Assembly: GCA_029747585.1 (NCBI GenBank)
Contig: JAPEVF010000622.1
Span: 1 to 27,210, forward strand
DNA: 27,210 nucleotides
Source: Pleurotus djamor
Lineage: Eukaryota > Basidiomycota > Agaricomycetes > Agaricales > Pleurotaceae
Direction of reading: 5' to 3'
How positions within the stretch are numbered: position 1 is the first letter of the stretch; each line of letters starts with the position of its first letter. Below are positions 9,466-20,126 of the stretch, in pieces. Under the pieces are notes generated by a model that searched no databases, was not told where the DNA came from, and saw only the letters and a program-made list of their open reading frames with translations. A program made the translations under genes and the position numbers.

Positions 9466-9832
9466 CTAACCTCTAATCGATTCTCTCAGAACTTCGTCCC
9501 GCGAGCATGTACTCTACGCGTCATCTGATTGTTCGATGGGTGCCCGACTTTTCAAGGAAAAATATCCCTTGAATCCACCTTCACCGACTCCAGGCTGTGA
9601 TGAAACCGAACGTGGAGCTATTCAAACCCATCAAACTCGACCGACTTTTGCCGCTGTGCGTACTCTTCGAATCACAGTCGCCTCGCCCAATGGAAGCCAA
9701 CATGGTACGCCTATATCACTTAAAACCTTCGCGTCTCGCTCTAATCAACTCCCTTCTCCCGTCTCTATAGACGTACTGTGTCCAAATGTCGTCCCTTTCC
9801 CCTTGGATCATCCCCTCTGGACCACTCATTAG

Positions 9833-10274
9833 CGCTTCGTCGCATCCCTTCCCCACGACTTGCTTCATCTCCCCCACGTCCATTCTCGTCGCCGCATATG
9901 CATGTAATCTCGAGGTCAACACTCTTACCGACTATTCACTCAACTACCTAATCAATGCAAGCGCATGGAAGTGGTTGAAGACGGACGGCGTCTTTGATTG
10001 GTCTTGGGGAGGACTCGCAGGAAGTTGATTGTGGTACGTCCCCTTCGCACTCTGGTCTGTTGCTCCAGAAGCCTTATATATGAGCTGTTCTGTCTCCTAG
10101 GTATTCACGGCGGGGGTCGAAGCGACGTCGGAACCAGTTGGGACTAGTCAAGACACCCACAGCCTTGCATCGGCAAAACGACTGATACGGCGATGAACAA
10201 TGGACGGGCTTGGATCGGACGGCACACGTTCAAACCGCTACGCGGCTGCGGAGCGCGTTGGTGAAAGGAGATAA
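9833..10274. other. Unresolved stretch before the module array
   Basis: Intron-like signals on the plus strand are visible (for example GTACGTCCCC at about 10035 to CTCCTAG at about 10101), and an open frame to 10028 reads VNTLTDYSLNYLINAS. I could not build a gene that uses these consistently. Confidence 0.25.
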
Positions 10275-11963
10275 CCCCGTCTTCCGACCCTACCTCCTTG
10301 TACCCGCGCAGCCGCGACCTCCGAAATCTGCTCTCAGTCATCCAGCCACATACGCAGGAGCATCATCACTAACACACGACAACACAGCGTCGATATGCGG
10401 ACGATCCACCTAGCCGTTGATGAGCTATTGAAGGTAGTAGGTCTGGCCGGTTCCGCAGGAAATCAAGACTCATACGTTTTCTTCGGGCTCTTTCGCGTCA
10501 TGAAGCTGACCATTTGCATGCAGCACAGTAGGGACACCTCCACCCGCTTCATCGAGGTCGTGAGCGTCGTTTCAATCAATGTTCACGATCGCTACCTCGG
10601 AACAGGCACCTCCGAAATTCTGTACATGGCTTCCAACGATACCTTCGGGATCATCATTCGTACCACTTAACGGCGTCCCGCAAATGCAGTGGCGATCCAT
10701 CCGTTCGTTGTTGAGAGATTCGGGGTGGAAGGCTGATTGGGTTCGCGAGAGGAAAAAGTTTATTTCGTGAGTTTTCATCAGTCCCTTGTGTTGTATACGG
10801 TTGATTATTGACTTACTTTGTTCTCCAGGGACGTCCAGTCGAGCTGTCGAAGTCAACCCGGTGGACTTGGGTAGGATCTTTCCTGCTCGTCGTCTCTGCC
10901 AGAAGGGCCGAAGTATCAGCACCTCAGACCGCTCTCTGAGCACCAACAGCTCGCGTCATCTATCATAACACTTGATCGTTGTGCTTGGAGCTTGGTACGT
11001 TGGCAGACGCGTTCAGGACAAAATCGCCTAGGCTGTTATGGGAACTACAGCAAAGGAACATAGTGAGTCTCCGTCTCATTCATTAACTTTGAATGTTTTA
11101 TATTCAATGAATGCTACCTCGCAGACATGTGCAGCGAGCTTTTGACCGTCTTCGGACGGTTCAAAATATCCCAATCCCTCCCTCCCCCTCCCCATCGTAC
11201 TCCCAGAACATCCACCTCCGAAATCCATCGTTCCACGCGTCACGATACAGGCTGGAGCATCTACAAAGATACTTCGAGTGAATCCCCGAAGATGGAAACT
11301 AACGCTTTCGTTGCCGTCGAGTTGTTCGAGGTCGTAGGAGTGGGATTAGTGGGCTCGACGGGAACTCGAAAATCGTTAGTTTTCTTTGATTCCTTTTGCG
11401 CTATCGAGGGACAAACGGACTAATACCTGCCGTAGTCATGGTCAGCCCCAGTGTCAGAATCAATGCGCTCGGTTTGGGCAGAAACGACCTTACGCGTCAG
11501 CCCGGATGGCCAACCTCCGAAATTCCAGCTGAGAACGATAAATAAGGGTGAAAGATAATGACTAGTATGCCTTCATGAATCTGCGTAGATTCGGTCGTGA
11601 TTCACCCTACCGTTCCTCAGATAATTGAGGGCGTTCGCCAAGGTCGGCTCCGTATAATTTATAAAATTTGAAATTCGTGAGTTTTATCCAGTACTTTCCC
11701 TCTTCCACCTCGGTCATTGACTTACTGTCCTGCACAGCCGAGTCGTTGAAGCAACCACGTTCGCCGGAAGCAACATCCACCGTCCCTCCCCCTCTTCACG
11801 GCTCGCTGAAGCAATAAACCTCGAAACCAGCGTCCGACCCTGAACGAATCGCGGTGGGGTACTAGCGTCAATACCTTTACCACCGAAATCAAAGATGGAA
11901 AATCGAAATTCGTGAGGTTATTCGACTTCTCTCTGTTTTTGGCGAAGAAGAACTGACTTACAG
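10275..11963 (+). repeat. Tandem array of about 300-bp exon-intron modules (six copies)
   Basis: A box ACCTCCGAAATYY, or a decayed form of it, starts at 10317, 10608, 10921, 11214, 11513 and 11818, giving spacings of 291, 313, 293, 299 and 305 bp. Intron donors follow at 10476, 10767, 11063, 11375, 11677 and 11912, giving 159, 159, 142, 161, 164 and 94 nt from the box. Matching acceptors are near 10523, 10828, 11124, 11435, 11737 and 11963. Copies 2 and 4 share GTGAGTTTT donors and TTGACTTACT before the acceptor. In the reading frame of the box, copies 1 and 3 are open and related: TSEI, then AVDELLKVVGLAGSAG and AVELFEVVGVGLVGSTG. Copy 2 has two stops in that frame and intron phases differ between copies. 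The array is therefore a decaying tandem gene, a non-coding spliced unit, or a gene whose true frame I have not found. Confidence 0.6.
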
Positions 11964-12583
11964 TTTACTGTTCCATCTCTATGTGGGTAATCGACGACGG
12001 TGTCCGCGGCTCCCTGGACATCACTACCCCACTGTCCAATGATTTGGATATGCTGGTACGGAGAGAACGAATGGACAAATATTTCTGTTCAAATACTCTG
12101 CTCTAGGTCATGGCGCGTGTGAGTTAGATGAAGAAATGGCTGTCTTGTGGCGTTGTGGTGGATTTTGATTCATGGTGGGTCTTTGGTTGGCACAGTGACA
12201 CCTGTAAACTTCTTGGCGGTGAGTTTCGTGCCTTTGAACCGGTGGAGGTCCTTACCGATGGGCTATTCATAGTATAGGGTGCGCTAAATGCGTGTCCAGG
12301 CCTGTATCGTCTTTATACTCCTGTCCATGTAGATGGTCAGACCGGTCAATCTTCGCACACCAGATGATCTCTCTTCACATCTATCGATTATCATGTCACC
12401 ATCAAAGCACATGACTGCAGGTCCCCAAGTAGCTTGCTCTGTTCGCTAGGCTGAGGTATTTATTGATATCAGACACCCTTTGGCCTTGTGACCCGTGGAG
12501 CCCCGACGGATGCCAATTCAGACGAGGGATAACTTCAGCAGTCGAGCTCAAAAGCTCACGTTGTTTCTTCCTCTTCCTTGCCA
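11964..12583. other. Unassigned stretch after the module array
   Basis: A donor-like GTGAGTTTC at 12219, about 307 bp after the last array donor, may be a worn seventh module, but its box is not visible. Otherwise this is probably the upstream region of the gene that starts at 12584. Confidence 0.3.
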
Positions 12584-13582
12584 ATGTCTGTTCCCAACAA
12601 TGCATTGACCAGCGGCGGACAATTATATATGAGAGTGAGTATAATGACACCCTCACATGTGCAGAGTCACGTTCGCTCTTCACCGCTGGCGATTCCCCGA
12701 CGGGGTGGGAGTTACATGAACCCTTCGCAGCAGGACAATTTTATGAGTGAGACTGGCGATGTGATGAAGCCCCGACGGAGTATCAGTCTAATGAGTCCGC
12801 CATGGGGTGGAAAGTACCGCGTTCGCGGTAAAAGGGCTCGCACCCAGGCATTGATCGATTCCGATGATACGCGATCGCCTTCGACGCGACCTGCAAATGG
12901 ACCCTCAGCCTCAGAACCAGTTTCATCACCCCAGTCGCAGCCTGCGAGTGGCGAGAGTTCAACAGCTCATGCACATGCTCCACCCATGCCATCACATAAC
13001 GCACAGGCTGGGTACACCCCGTGTCCCCACCCCGGTGCCAATGCTCCAACATCGCACTCCCAGTCCACAACGTCAACCCTGTTCCATTCCGCTCATGATT
13101 GCTCGATATCTTCGTGCCAAATCAACCAAGCCGGTGGTGGTCAGCAAGGTGCATTTACCTCTCACTGTTCACTTCCTGCGGGCTCAATCTGATCTAATCC
13201 AGTCACCACCAATATCTTCACCTTCAAACAGAAATATTACTATCACCTGACGAGGCTCATTCCTGTTCCAGTACCAATTCCAGTCGGCACCCTTACATCC
13301 TGGTGGCCGAGCCTCCTGCCCCGAGCCTCCTTACCATTCACTCAGCTTAACTCATGGTGGGCTCTCTTCTCCCCCAACGCACCCTCATCGGCATCACCCA
13401 CCACCGAGACAATGCTGCTCGTTTTCCCGAACATCCCCCCACCATCAGTAATGACGTCCATCGGAGAGGTCGCCAAGGGTTACCCCCCCTTCCTCAAAGC
13501 CGTCGTCTTCGTTGCGGCCACAATCTTTGTGGTTCCCCTCGAACCAAGGCCTCCCCCTCATGGTCTTTTACCCCAGCAATAA
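12584..13582 (+). CDS. Two-exon gene of unknown function with Asn/Gln/Gly element and low-complexity middle
   Basis: Exon 1 runs 12584-13148 and exon 2 13203-13582, joined across a 54-nt intron (GTGCAT..CTAATCCAG) with a good branch site, giving 314 residues. The N-terminal half is basic and Ser/Pro/His-rich, probably disordered. At its end stands SAHDCSISSCQINQAGGGQQ, and the phase-1 intron falls right after it, as in the gene at 8275-9465. Exon 2 has no stop for 125 codons, mostly pyrimidine-ended. It includes VPVPIPVGTLTSWWPSLLPR and a hydrophobic FLKAVVFVAATIFVVPL that could span a membrane, then ends in a Pro-rich tail at TAA 13580. The ATG at 12584 has a fair context (CCAATGT), but upstream exons are possible. 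No domain recognised. The C-rich composition lowers stop frequency, so chance openness of exon 2 cannot be excluded. Confidence 0.48.
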
Positions 13583-16500
13583 ATCTGAGTGTCCATGCAT
13601 TTGGTTCCATCTGACCAACACAAGCACATGTACTCTACTCTACTGTACTCAAACTTCTCCTTTTCAATGGCCTTTCCCTGTGCTTCTCCCGTCTGCTCCC
13701 CACTCTCCTGTGGAATATTACCAATGAAAGCCTATCTCGCTGTCCTTTATGCCTGCTATCTTGCTTCCTTTTGCTCTATTCTACCTTGTTGTACTGTGTT
13801 CATCCGCTCTCATCGCGCTCACCATCTGCCTTTTATCGACGTACTTGTATCACTTCCATTTCCATCGTGTATTAGCATACATATATCTCTCCGTCTCACC
13901 ACAGTCTTACCGAAAACCTTGTATGTACTTATTAGCTGGTAGCTCCACGCCTCCATCCCTTATGAACGTGTATTTCTACTAACCTCGTGCTATGTGAGTT
14001 TTACTGTCCAATCCGTATCGCGAGGCTCAGATTCGCTACCCCACCGAATATATACAGGGCGACGTTCGTGTCAAGCGCGCGGAGTCCTTGGGCGAAAAGG
14101 GGAAGGGTATAGGAGTCGAGCGCCTAAGGAGGAGTCCACGGAGCGCCCAATCAACCACTCTTTGTCCTCCACAAACCTTTCCTCTTTCCTCTTTCCTCTT
14201 TCCTCTTTCCTCTTTCCTCTTTCCTCGATCTCCTGTCCCTGCGTCTCTCAATGGACACTACCGCCACGATACAGAAGCCACCCCTTCCTGGTTTCTACCA
14301 GTCAGATCTATAAGCATCTTCATGGCCGCTCAACATCGCAACCTCGAAGTCCCGCATCGGTTCCTTTGCGTTCGGATATAGGCTAGACGATGTCCATATC
14401 GAATGGCTACTGGCCACGAGAGAAAAACAGCACATTAACGTGAGCAATACCTCTTTCTTTTACTAGTGAAGATACTAATCGTGTTTGGGTTCCTCAGCCC
14501 TCCCGATGCGTTCCGATCCTAGGAAGATCGTTTCGAGTGAAGGATCCAGGAGCAACGAAGCGATGAGATGATATATGATCATAGGGCTCTTCTACTCTCA
14601 GGTGCGTGGTTTCCGTCTTTCCTATGGCGTACTCTTGCTCATCAACCCATGAAGACGGCATAATCAGCCGGATCCGCTGGAGGAACCCATATCGGCGCGT
14701 TCCCTTCTATTGGTAGTCCTTGGTGGCTCAAGGTGTCGTCGGTTGAGGATTCTTCCTCCCATAATCGAGGATTAGAAGGCTTCGCATTCGCCGCACTGTC
14801 GTATCTGCGATTACTAGTGCCCTTGTCGTTTTCGGGATCAATTCACGGTGTTGATAAACGACATCGTCCCCAGAAGCGGCTGCTATTACCCTTCCGAGCT
14901 CCAAACGCGACGTCCTTTCCATTTCATAGTCGCACGCGAGGAGGAAGATGGTCCTGCCGGGCGCGCTTAGAGGCGGTCCTCTCCCTCCTCAGCAATATCG
15001 ACCCCACGCACACGCTACACCACCCCACATGTCAGAACGAGGCGACCTCTCGTTTGTATTGCTCACACAAGCACCATCCTTCCTTCCGCACTAACCAAGT
15101 ATCATCGAGTGCCACACTTTATCCACCATGCTATCACACACATTGTCCCCAGCGCAACTTCTGGTGCTCATCACGTCAGGGGAGAGAATATGCGTGGATA
15201 ACAGAATGCTGGGTCGGTAGGAAGATGGGATGTACGCGGAGAAGTAGGAGCTAGGACCCTCAAGGTCTACGACGATCTATGATAGGTGAGTTTTCATCCT
15301 TTCTTTTTGTCATCTCCGAGTATTGACCTCCGCTTTCCCAATATACAGGTGACCTCGGGTGACAAGTGACATTCGAACCTGAGCTAGCAGCAGCCGAGCC
15401 TGTCGTCGTTAACGCTGCGAATGCTCCACGAAAATGTACACACACCTACAACCATTTGCGGTGCAAGTCAATGCCAGACCCGTCCAACGGCCTCCATCAA
15501 GAAAGGATACCCCACCCACGGCCCTTTCAATCAAGCTGCGACCACCAGTACCTCATCATTCCACCTTGCGTCCATTGAGCGCGTACCAGGACGGGATTCC
15601 ATCCCTAGCTTTCGGTTGATCTGCGATGGCGACCTCTCAAGCAACTGCGCCCGACATCCATCATTTTCCCTCTTCGTCTCGATGTTTTCATGCCCATCCA
15701 CTGTCACCAGCCCCCATGTGTATGTTCCACTCGAACGATTCCACTATCTCCTCCAGCATCTAGTGTCACTCGAGCTCGAGGAGCGGTGGCTCATTACCAG
15801 CAACGTCAACACGCTAGTACCATGTCAGAGTACTTGGTGGTAGTGGATATCTCGACGTGGATGCCGGTGCGGACGCTGGAGTCGACGGCGACAGTGCTGC
15901 GTCAAAAGGCCCCTCTGAACTTGTGGATCAGGGAGTCGGGTTGGTGGTCAAGGCGAAGGTGGTGGCTTGGACGACGAAGATGGTGCGTGGGGGTTAGATG
16001 CAGACCATGCAGTGATTACACTCGTGTATTTGCTCTTCGAGGTCATGCTACTCGATGGACACTTGCTTATATTCAACCCTTTGTGTCTTGTTTCGCAGTC
16101 GTCTCCTCCATGGACNTTTTTCCTTTTTCCTTTTCTCCCCTTTCCGTTCTTTCTCATATCACGCTCCGTCCTCCTCTTGTCATTACCCTACGCATCTCAT
16201 AGAATCCAGCCCGCCGTCATATTCAACCAAGTACATATCAGCTTCGATCCCCCGTACTATACAAACCCTTTTATTTATCATGTAACTTGCGCCCACCCAT
16301 GACCCTGTTTCCGATTTTCGTTACCGTCCTCGTGTCCCTTTTGTGGTATGGGAGTAAGCGAGGGTATGACTCGGATGGGGATCCTCCAACTTTATTTACT
16401 ATGGTGGTACGCGTACTGAATGTAGAGTATGTATCATGGACTTGTATTCCTAGCGCAAAATGTGTACTCATTCTACGAACCAAGTTTTGGTTTAGTATAA

Positions 16501-16649
16501 TAGTATCCGTGATTTGCAAGATTGACAATCCGAGTAGGAATAAAATTGACTCCATCATATATCATACCGGATTTGACTGTAGTAGTTTTGGAGCCGCTGT
16601 AAGTTGTCTTTCATTCAAATTCTTGGCGTCACCAACACTGCCGTCCAGA
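13583..16649. other. Three kilobases of C/T-rich, mostly unresolved sequence
   Basis: Several plus-strand intron signals are visible: donors near 14440, 14602 and 15286, the last starting GTGAGTTTTCATC like array copy 2 and followed by TATTGACC and TACAG. The frame from ATG 15626 starts MATSQATAPDIHHFPSSSR, and a downstream acidic Gly-rich frame near 15850-16000 reads LDVDAGADAGVDGDSA. I could not join these into one gene without stops. N16116 sits beside a T run. The AT-rich end (16.3-16.6 kb) looks non-coding. Confidence 0.3.
14177..14226 (+). repeat. Microsatellite, 7-bp unit CTTTCCT, about 7 copies
   Basis: Seven perfect copies of CTTTCCT in 50 bp. The strand is strictly pyrimidine over the repeat, so it could form unusual DNA structure, but nothing in the sequence ties it to a function. 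Confidence 0.95.
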
Positions 16650-17576
16650 CTATGGAACCAAAGTCGCTTCGCTATCACTTTGACTCCCAGATATCTCGGT
16701 ATCGGCCGTGATATATGAGCGCGAGGATGTGGAGTCCAACTCCCCCACCCCGTCGTATAAATTGGTTGGTGTACAGGTGGTGAATCGGGGCCGGAGGAGT
16801 CGTCGGTTCGTTACCGTAGACTTGACATTCTTTGTAGACTTGGGACGCCCAATCTTGCTTCGATGAGAACATGGAGATGTTCCTGTGATGCCTGTGTCCA
16901 AGCAGCTTTGATGCCACCGAGGACAGCCCAACCAATACGGAGACATTGGAGGCGGAGCCTCAAGACGGCGGTCTGGACGTCCATGGGGCGAATAGTCGTA
17001 TGTGATGTCCTCATGAATCCAAGGTCGCATCTTGACACAAGACATTGGAGGCGGGGCGTCAAGACGACGGTCTGATCGTCCATGAGGCGTATAGTCGTAT
17101 GTGATGCGATCCTCACGAACCCAAGGTCGCTGGGCGAGATGTTTGAAGAACATCTTGACACTATGTTTGCAATCGACGGTCTCCGTAGTGTCGAAAAGTC
17201 CACCAGTAACCGGGTGCATCATAGGCTGCATCGAGGGCAAGTCAAGTAAGAGTTCATCGACATCTTCGAGATCGACCGATTTACTACGTCGACCTGTCTC
17301 TCTGCCCCTCCACCCGATATGTTGAGCAAAGATATGGTTCGGAATATCAAGAGCTCCTGGGCCTGAGCGGGCACCGTCAATTGCGCGCATGGTGCTTTGA
17401 TTTCTGCTTTCTGGAACCTCTATCAATGGAGAAACCCGTCCTCGGATTGAGATGATTCTGGGGGTTGTAGAGTACTGGGAGCGGTTAAGAGGAGAGTAAG
17501 AATTCGGTGCCGTATGGTGGTTGTAGACTCGTAGGAGCGCAAGTGGCTCAACTCGCAGAAATACTCTACAGTACAT
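16650..17576 (-). CDS. Hypothetical protein with internal tandem duplication
   Basis: ATG at 17576 (the first ATG of a frame open from GTG 17609) to the stop at 16650 gives 308 residues without introns. The middle has an acidic patch SVDLEDVDELLLDLPSMQP, then CKHSVKMFFKHLAQRPW and two copies of a 29-30 residue unit. Copy 1 includes ITYDYTPHGRSDRRLDAPPP and copy 2 ITYDYSPHGRPDRRLEAPPP. After the second copy the frame becomes Ser/Thr-rich and less convincing. A GT-AG pair there (ATGTCTCC then GTATTGG, to CACAG) could be an intron, so the C-terminus may be wrong. No signal peptide or known domain. Its 3' end overlaps plus-strand frames that I judged non-coding. Confidence 0.5.
   Translation of the reverse strand: MYCRVFLRVEPLALLRVYNHHTAPNSYSPLNRSQYSTTPRIISIRGRVSPLIEVPESRNQSTMRAIDGARSGPGALDIPNHIFAQHIGWRGRETGRRSKSVDLEDVDELLLDLPSMQPMMHPVTGGLFDTTETVDCKHSVKMFFKHLAQRPWVREDRITYDYTPHGRSDRRLDAPPPMSCVKMRPWIHEDITYDYSPHGRPDRRLEAPPPMSPYWLGCPRWHQSCLDTGITGTSPCSHRSKIGRPKSTKNVKSTVTNRRLLRPRFTTCTPTNLYDGVGELDSTSSRSYITADTEISGSQSDSEATLVP
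16942..17130 (+). repeat. Direct repeat, two units 99 bp apart, in frame within a gene
   Basis: Unit 16942-17028 (87 bp) and unit 17041-17130 (90 bp) start GACATTGGAGGCGG and end CCAAGGTCGC. They differ at scattered single bases and one 3-bp gap. The 99-bp period keeps the minus-strand frame (33 codons), and most differences are silent or conservative, which supports the minus-strand frame being translated. Confidence 0.85.
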
Positions 17577-17832
17577 GCGTGAAACGCGTGCTGTGGATGT
17601 CGAGTCCACGAGTTATTAATTCTTGTATTAATCGGCACAGCTGAGGTCAAACGAACGGCTGGAATGTGCCCTTGAAAAGCTTTCCAGACTGGCTGTGGAG
17701 CCCATGTTTATTCCTCGATTTACGCTACATCCCTTTTGAAACTTCAGCAATATGGTCTGAGAGGGGACCGCATGTCATTTCGTGAAGGAGTGAAACAGAG
17801 AAACACTCGGCGTGCACGGCTAGACACAGGTG

Positions 17833-18156
17833 CTAGTGTGCTATTAATGCCATCCAAACAAGCTTCCAACCAGCCGCGTCGCGCAACAGTTTGGTCGCAG
17901 ATGGCAGGGCCTCATCGACGGACCATCCATGTGTTTGGGACCTGGGTGCGAAGGGCTGGACCGCTTTTCTCGGCTGGTACTCGGTTGACAAGCAAAGAAG
18001 AACTCCCAGAAAGAACAAATCGGTGTCCCATTTCNGGGGGGAAAGACACGGACACCGAAGGAAAAGCTCGAGAGGGCATTGGGATGGATTCAAAGGGGTC
18101 TTTGACAGGCTTGATATGTCTTCAATGCCTTGAACAAGCTCGAAACTGTTTGGCAT
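17833..18156 (-). CDS. Possible small protein or exon, interrupted by an N
   Basis: Frame from ATG 18156 to the stop at 17833, 107 codons, with N18035 beside a G run in the middle. It contains WDTDLFFLGVLLCLSTEYQP and HGWSVDEALPSATKLLRDAA, which read like a folded protein. The plus strand is also open over the same bases (17736-18356), so strand is uncertain. If the N marks a missing base, the two halves belong to different frames. No family recognised. Confidence 0.25.
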   Translation of the reverse strand: MPNSFELVQGIEDISSLSKTPLNPSQCPLELFLRCPCLSPXKWDTDLFFLGVLLCLSTEYQPRKAVQPFAPRSQTHGWSVDEALPSATKLLRDAAGWKLVWMALIAH

Positions 18157-18550
18157 CCGGTCACCGTCAAGTTTTGGCCTTCAGTGCAGTACCAGAGGGA
18201 GGAGTCGGACGCGATGACTGCCCTTACGGAAGAACCAAGATAATAAGCGCCCGACGCCTGTCGCTCCTTTCACTCAGGAGTCCCCTTTTAGCCAAGGACA
18301 GTTGGATAAAGGTTGCGTATACATGGCGGACTCCGCCGTACGCATGTCTGAGATAGAAGCCTGATCAGCTCATTACCCACAGCTTACACCTCCCGTCTCT
18401 GAGACTGACTTTGAACTATGACTATATCAAGTTCCAGTTCGACGCCAAAAAAGTAGCAATGTGTCGCGGTGACTCTACGTTCATATTTTCTCTCATAAAG
18501 CACAGTCAGCTATCTACGCTCGACTAGCTCCTCGCATCCTATGATCCTGC

Positions 18551-18829
18551 TCAAATATCCCTGCAGCAAGTCCAGCAGTAATCGCCAAACTTCTTGCTAG
18601 ACCATCCCTTGGGGCAATTCATGGGCCTCTGCATACATACTGGGAGACAGGGACCATCCACAGCCTCGACCACTGTTACAGGCTCATATTCGCCAACCTG
18701 GAAGTCGTGACGATGGTCGTAAATGGAATTGCCAGTGTCCTTGGAGCATGGTGGTGCGCCGTGAACGACGGTCACCGCTTGCAAAGCGAAGACGGCGGCG
18801 ATGGTGGCAGTAAGCTTGGAGAAATACAT
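18551..18829 (-). CDS. Small secreted cysteine-rich protein
   Basis: ATG at 18829 to TGA at 18551, 92 residues. Residues 1-25 (MYFSKLTATIAAVFALQAVT, ending VVHGA) form a clear signal peptide, leaving a mature peptide of about 67 residues with seven cysteines. Its C-terminal part, CPKGWSSKKFGDYCWTCC, carries a C-x-x-GW...CW-x-CC pattern that I recall from small secreted proteins of other fungi, whose roles are unknown. The odd cysteine count suggests one free Cys or a dimer. A TATA box lies at 19047-19042. The leader seems to contain introns: 18982-18924 (GTACGT..TTTAG) and one whose acceptor TTCTTATAG ends at 18832, 2 nt before the ATG, with branch TACTGAC. A candidate effector or structural peptide; no activity is implied by the sequence alone. 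Confidence 0.8.
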   Translation of the reverse strand: MYFSKLTATIAAVFALQAVTVVHGAPPCSKDTGNSIYDHRHDFQVGEYEPVTVVEAVDGPCLPVCMQRPMNCPKGWSSKKFGDYCWTCCRDI

Positions 18830-19041
18830 TCCTATAAGAAAAAAAAACTAGGTCAGTACTAATCCGATCGCTTCAGTTGGAATGGGGCTACTGTAGAGTG
18901 GTTTGGCTGGTAGTAGAGAGTTTCTAAATACAAAGGGAGTCGTCAGTCTCGTATGGAGGAGTGTAAGTGAGAGTCAACGTACCTCAGAGTAGCTTCTCGG
19001 TGAATGAGGTACTGTCCTTTCATCGAGCAAAACCCAGTGCC

Positions 19042-19047
19042 TTTATA
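19042..19047 (-). promoter_or_regulatory. TATA box of the small secreted protein gene
   Basis: TATAAA on the minus strand in ACATATAAAGGC, about 60 bp upstream of the donor of the first leader intron (18982). This leaves room for a transcription start near 19015 and a short first exon. Confidence 0.5.
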
Positions 19048-20126
19048 TGTTTTCAACGTACATCAAGCCCGTAACCCAACCGTGACCGATCCAACACGCT
19101 ATGGTGGACGCACATACTCTAGAGTACGGCAGGGCAAGCACAATCAGAAGGAAGATACAGCGGCGCACTCAATTTCAACCTTCTGAAACCAACGTTCAAT
19201 TAGGGCCGTTATTCGGAGAGTGTATTTGACTTTAGTTGACAGAACTAACCGATCGTGATCCCTTTGCAGATGGCGGATATGCACTTTCCGAGGTGAAGAG
19301 GATATGCTTCACTTGGCTTCTGTACAAAACGTTCAAGTAGTCCTAGTATCCTCAGCGTTAGGAGTCTTCGACGAAGCAAGACTACACACCTTGAATTCCT
19401 TCTTCTGTGGGATACGAGTCTTCGCATGCAGACAACGTCCGTTCGTAGCTGTGACCTTAGATTAGAGCGAGAAAATCCTGTAGAGGACGTCAATCATAAC
19501 TCTGGTCGAGTACATACTCTGATTCCCCCACAACGTGAGGTTAGCGATCGTAGACCGAACAGGGGAGAGGATGGACTCCGAGCGGTGTTCCCGAATTCAC
19601 TTCCCTTCTGCTCGGATTCCCATTGCTCTAGAGGAGAGCTTGTGCGTACTGATCACAAAGTCATAAGTCATATCAACCGCACTAGAGCTAAGTGGCGGCG
19701 CGATTATCTATGTACCGGTATTGATGAGCATGTCAATTGAATTGCAGTTTGGAAAGACGAACCGCCAATTCAATAGCCTTTAGTCCGATCCACTTGGGAG
19801 TACTGTGAAGGGAGCACTTCTAAGAATTCCTTGTGATGAGTGAGGATTAGAAAGGATGTGGCCTGGCGCAGGTACCGAGTAAAAGTTTGAAGCTCTCGCT
19901 GAGCCGTTGGGTTCTTTGGGTCTCTAGAAGCCCGAGGGGAATTGATCCTTGAAGCGAAAAGGTGGCTACCTAACAATCAAGCTCGAGTCTAATGCCTTCA
20001 CCACATCTTTTCCTCGTTTCAGGGAACTGTAAGGATAATCGCGGCGAAAGGGTGACCGTCTAGTCCAACCTTCTTGTCAGAATCATCTACACTCTAGACC
20101 GTGTGTCTCCGACATCTGCGTGCTTG
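19048..20126. other. Intergenic, no gene recognised
   Basis: Frames up to about 104 codons occur, but none shows fungal codon bias, introns that extend it, or a family motif. It separates the small secreted protein gene from the 3' end of the F-box gene. Confidence 0.45.

Noticed and set aside
9536..9832. Plus-strand two-exon candidate (66-nt intron 9705-9770, 76 residues)
   Set aside because: The splice is plausible, but the intron is also open in frame, the product matches nothing, and it overlaps possible upstream exons of the minus-strand gene.
14733..15254. 173-codon plus-strand frame rich in Ser, His and Arg
   Set aside because: Looks like a chance opening in C-rich DNA; no domain, signal peptide or introns that extend it.
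16287..16718. 143-codon plus-strand frame with hydrophobic stretches
   Set aside because: AT-rich codon use unlike the other genes, no conserved motif, and it runs into the 3' end of the minus-strand gene at 16650.
17736..18356. 206-codon plus-strand frame
   Set aside because: Crosses an N and is basic and irregular in composition. The minus-strand frame over the same bases reads better, though that is weak too.
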